Assembly (NCBI GenBank): GCA_964017045.1
Contig: OZ024808.1
Span: 20,267,284 to 20,331,283, forward strand
Origin: Omphiscola glabra
Lineage: Eukaryota > Mollusca > Gastropoda > Lymnaeidae
DNA length: 64,000 nt
Direction: 5' to 3'
Part shown: positions 61,134-64,000 of the stretch, one piece after another
Position numbering within the stretch: position 1 is the stretch's first letter
Layout: each line of letters starts with the position of its first letter
Notes under the pieces: model-generated
What the model was told of the DNA's origin: nothing
The model's input: the letters and a program-made list of their open reading frames with translations, nothing else
Database searches by the model: none
Made by a program: the position numbers and the translations under genes

Positions 61134-61343
61134 GTCTAGAGCAGTGGTTCTCAGCCTTCCTAATGTCGCGACCTTTTAACACAGTTCCTCCTTTTGTGGC
61201 GACCCTAACCACAAAATTAGTATCGTTTCTGCTTCATAACCGTGGAGTATATGCGTTTTCCAATGGTATTAGGCAACCCCTTTAAAAGGGCAGTTCGACC
61301 CTCAGAGGTCGCGACCCACAGGTTGAGAACCGCTGGTCTAGAG
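61134..61343. mobile_element. SPIN-like hAT MITE with perfect 8-bp duplication
   Basis: A 194-bp element (61142-61335) flanked by GTCTAGAG at 61134-61141 and 61336-61343. The duplication has the central TA expected for Buster-type hAT elements. Ends are CAGTGGTTCTCAGCC and, inverted, CAGCGGTTCTCAACC. Internal words TTCCTAATGTCGCGACC, TTTAACACAGTTCCTC, CTTCATAACCGT, GGTATTAGGCAACCCCTTT and GGTCGCGACCCACAGGTTGA match, from memory, the SPIN (Space Invader) family found in several tetrapods, a triatomine bug and a pond snail. It is an internally deleted non-autonomous copy. Confidence 0.85.
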
Positions 61344-61655
61344 TCTTAGGTTAAGACCCACTAGTCCGGCTCACATTAATGTAGAATTAACGAACTGCAG
61401 TTGAGAGATTGGCCAAACGGAATACCGGGATGTTTTATTATTATCTTAATGAGATTGAGCCAACTGTAAGCCCGAATGTTCTTTTTATAGATGTCCACTA
61501 ATAAATGACACAACCTTTTCAATAGTGTATTAATTAATTTTGTATTTAATTGTTTTTTATAAATTAGAGCTTTAATTACTAGCTTGTTTCTTTCAGTTTA
61601 TTGGTAAATTTATTTGATGTGATCAAGGCTTATTGCCCATGTCACGGGGGTGAGT

Positions 61656-61972
61656 AGTTTAAAGAGTATCCGGAAATTTGATCGAAAGAAATTTCGTCGA
61701 CGGAAAATTAATCGACGGAAATTTGATCGAACGGAAATTTGGTCGAATCGTTTTTTTAGTTTATAAGTTAAAATCTTGCGTCAAATTTCTTTTTGAACGC
61801 ATTATTTTGTTTTAATATAGAGTATAGTGCTTTCAAAAAGAAATTTGACGAAAATTTTAACGTGTGAACTGAAAAAAAGATTCGACCAAATTTCCGTTCG
61901 ATCAAATTACCGTCGATTAATTTTCCGTCGACCAAATTTCTTTCGATCAAATTTCCGGTAACCAGTTTAAAG
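61656..61972. mobile_element. Foldback MITE copy 2, 9-bp target duplication
   Basis: A 299-bp element (61665-61963), the same length as the copy at 2216-2514 and over 90% alike by eye, flanked by AGTTTAAAG at 61656-61664 and 61964-61972. It has the same foldback arms of five tandem 15-16-bp words. The short minus-strand frame (IERNLVDGKLIDGNLIERKF) is a translation of those words. Confidence 0.88.
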
Positions 61973-62032
61973 ATGCTAAAAAACGCGTTAGTTATGTGAC
62001 GCTATTCGCCAAATCATGGATGGTTTCTCCGC

Positions 62033-62210
62033 TTCACACTGACTCTTACATTTGATGCGATTTTTGTATGAAGCCTTGTCACAACTTTCAAATTACTATT
62101 TGATCAAATACCCATTTTGTCTACAAAAGAAACCGCGCACAAAATAGGGTGTTCATTCAAAAAGTTGACGCTAATTTGAAAAGGAATTCAATCGTTTCAA
62201 CTGACGCTTA
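62033..62210. mobile_element. Harbinger-type MITE, diverged copy
   Basis: Aligns with 28173-28346 in the same orientation through TTTGATGCGATT, ATGAAGCC, AACTTTCAAATTACTATTTG ATCAAAT, AACCGCGCACAAAATAG and TTGACGCTAATTTGA. The terminal repeats have decayed (CTTCACACTGACTC at the left end) and the TAA duplication is no longer clear. Confidence 0.7.
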
Positions 62211-63021
62211 AAGGTGCGCAACTTTGATGATTAAAATTTCGTAATATTAATGGTTAAACACTGGGGAAACCGCTGGCTGGTGCGCAATTAGGCCAACGTG
62301 GTTTTATTTTCCCATCTTGCACTACGTCTTCCCTAACTATGCCGAGAGCAATCCAGGTGAGCTACATATAAGTGATGACTGATAAGCTACTGTTTAATGG
62401 CATTCTGAGACAAGACTCGCCCTCTCTTCTCCATCCCTGGTATATCAGCTGGGGCAACTGGGTCAGTACAAGAAGTGGGGCCTGACTGAGAAGGGGTAGT
62501 ATCAAAATAGATATGGAACAAGGAAGCCCTAATTGCGGCATGAATTAAATCAAAATACTGCATTTATAATTTTGAGTAACTTGCACCGATAGACCGTACA
62601 GTTACACATATGGGAGATTTGGGGAAAAGGGGGGGGGGGGGTATCAAACTGAAAAGGCAACAATGCGCACTTTCACTCTTGTTTTAAACAAAACCAAAGC
62701 ACAACTGGGATCTACATGATAGCACCCAAACAACAGTCCATTTTATGCAAACCTTCTTTAATGCAGATGAATCAAATTGTACAGCCAAGGATAAATAAAA
62801 GAAGAAATACCATCCGAAATACTACATGTTGATCCATTTCATTAGTGGTTGTTTAAAAGCGTTAGATAACAACGTCGAATTTAAGTTGTATACTCGTTAT
62901 ATAGGACTCTTTTTTTACACGTCGATCTATTTCTACATAGACACCGTAACTGGCACAAACACAAGCTTGGCCTGACAGGTACATTAAAGCAATACTAATA
63001 ACTCAGTGCGTTGATTCGTAC
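62211..63021. other. Unassigned sequence
   Basis: G15 near 62628. No gene recognised. Confidence 0.45.
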
Positions 63022-63071
63022 CTTGAACTTTGAGGACCGCCGGCAAACAAGACCCTCCCCCCCACCCCCCA
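63022..63071 (-). CDS. Weak possible exon, same putative gene
   Basis: On the minus strand a donor (TTCAAG then GTACGA) closes a 50-bp segment whose acceptor (ATCCTACTGATTAG) is only fair. In one of three open frames it reads SCLPAVLKVQ, ends in phase 1 and would join in frame to 60572-60634. A G-rich run just after the acceptor weakens the call. Confidence 0.15.
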
Positions 63072-63566
63072 CTAATCAGTAGGATGCTTGTAAAGAGTAA
63101 GTGCAGATACCCCAGATACGAGTGCCCCCCCACCCCACACCAGCAGTGCGTATAACATTTCCCGTTATCTTGTTAGAGAGGCACGCCGTCACCATAACAA
63201 GCTGCGAGGAAAGGGCGCAGGGGATAAGATCTCTTGGCGCGGCCAAGCTAAAAATAGAATCGGGAACCACCGGTCCATGAGCGGCATTTAATAGGGACTA
63301 GTGTGAGTGTGCGCAGCGAACGATTCATAACTAATGACATATTGGGTATTGAATATGTTGAAATCGCAATTTTAGAAACACTTGCACACGGCGTTCAAAT
63401 TCAAATAATTCCCTTTCAATGATGTTATTACTTTATTATTAATTGACTTTGTTAAACCCCATATGACAATCAGCGAAATACCAACGAGAAAGCACCATGT
63501 GTCAGATATCATTTGAATATAACATTTGTTTTTAATAGTACTGGAAAAATCCATCTACAAGCAACG
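63072..63566. other. Unassigned sequence
   Basis: Nothing recognised. Confidence 0.45.
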
Positions 63567-64000
63567 CCCATTCTAACCCAAAAATCTAAACTTGACCCCA
63601 TTCTGATTCCAATATCAAATCATGACCCAATTCTGACTCTCCATTATCCTAGCATGACCCCATTCTGACTCTTCATTATCCTAGCATGCCCCCATTCTGA
63701 CTCACCATTATCCTAGCATGCCCCCATTCTGACTCTCCATTAACCTGGCATGACCCCCTTCGTACTCGCTATTATCCTAGCATGACCCAATTCTGAATCT
63801 CCATTATCCTAGCATGACCCCATTCGTACTCGCTATTATCCTAGCATGACCCCATTCGTACTCGCTATTATCCTTGCATGACCCCATTCTGACTCTCCAT
63901 TAACCTGGCATGACCTCATTCTGACTCTCCTTTAACCTGGCATGACCCCATTCGTACTCGCTATTATCCTAGCATGACCCAATTCTGACTCTCCATTAAC
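63567..64000. repeat. 32-bp minisatellite, runs off window end
   Basis: TATCCTAGCATGACCCCATT CTGACTCTCCAT repeats about 13 times (starts 63661 and 63693) with variants CGTACTCGC for CTGACTCTC and AACCTGG for ATCCTAG. It continues past base 64000. Confidence 0.96.

Overview
This window looks like non-coding, repeat-rich nuclear DNA from an animal, most likely a mollusc and perhaps a gastropod. The evidence is indirect. There is no long recognisable protein gene and no bacterial-style gene packing. The DNA is AT-rich with many homopolymer runs, about 27 separate minisatellite families, non-autonomous DNA transposons of several superfamilies, and one decayed LINE fragment of a type common in lophotrochozoans. 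A SPIN-like hAT element is also present; that family is known from tetrapods, a triatomine bug and a pond snail. The species cannot be named from what is visible.

Layout. 0-9 kb: short degenerate minisatellites, a 299-bp foldback element (2216-2514), a 29-bp array, and a possible first coding exon on the minus strand (3899-4000). 9-16 kb: microsatellites and small arrays, then a 2-kb 32-bp satellite with higher-order structure (13860-15875). 16-26 kb: mostly unassigned sequence with the 25-bp (20098-20737) and 41-bp (20838-21717) arrays. 26.5-28.7 kb: a homogeneous 83-bp array, a Harbinger-type MITE and a 55-bp array. 29-38 kb: unassigned sequence with a CAG/CAA tract, hAT-like termini and a pogo-like terminus. 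38.8-41.8 kb: a 38-bp array with alternating unit types, a LINE ORF2 fragment and a CpG-rich promoter-like patch. 44-55 kb: dispersed duplicates and 39-, 19-, 26- and 38-bp arrays. 55-64 kb: more arrays, three possible minus-strand exons with compatible phase, and a 1.1-kb cluster of SPIN, foldback and Harbinger elements (61.1-62.2 kb). The window opens and closes inside tandem arrays.

Tandem arrays cover roughly a fifth of the window. The longest open frames, up to 376 codons, are translations of these arrays and should not be read as genes. Any real gene here probably consists of small exons in long introns; the exon calls below are low-confidence and rest on splice-site consensus, open frame and phase only.
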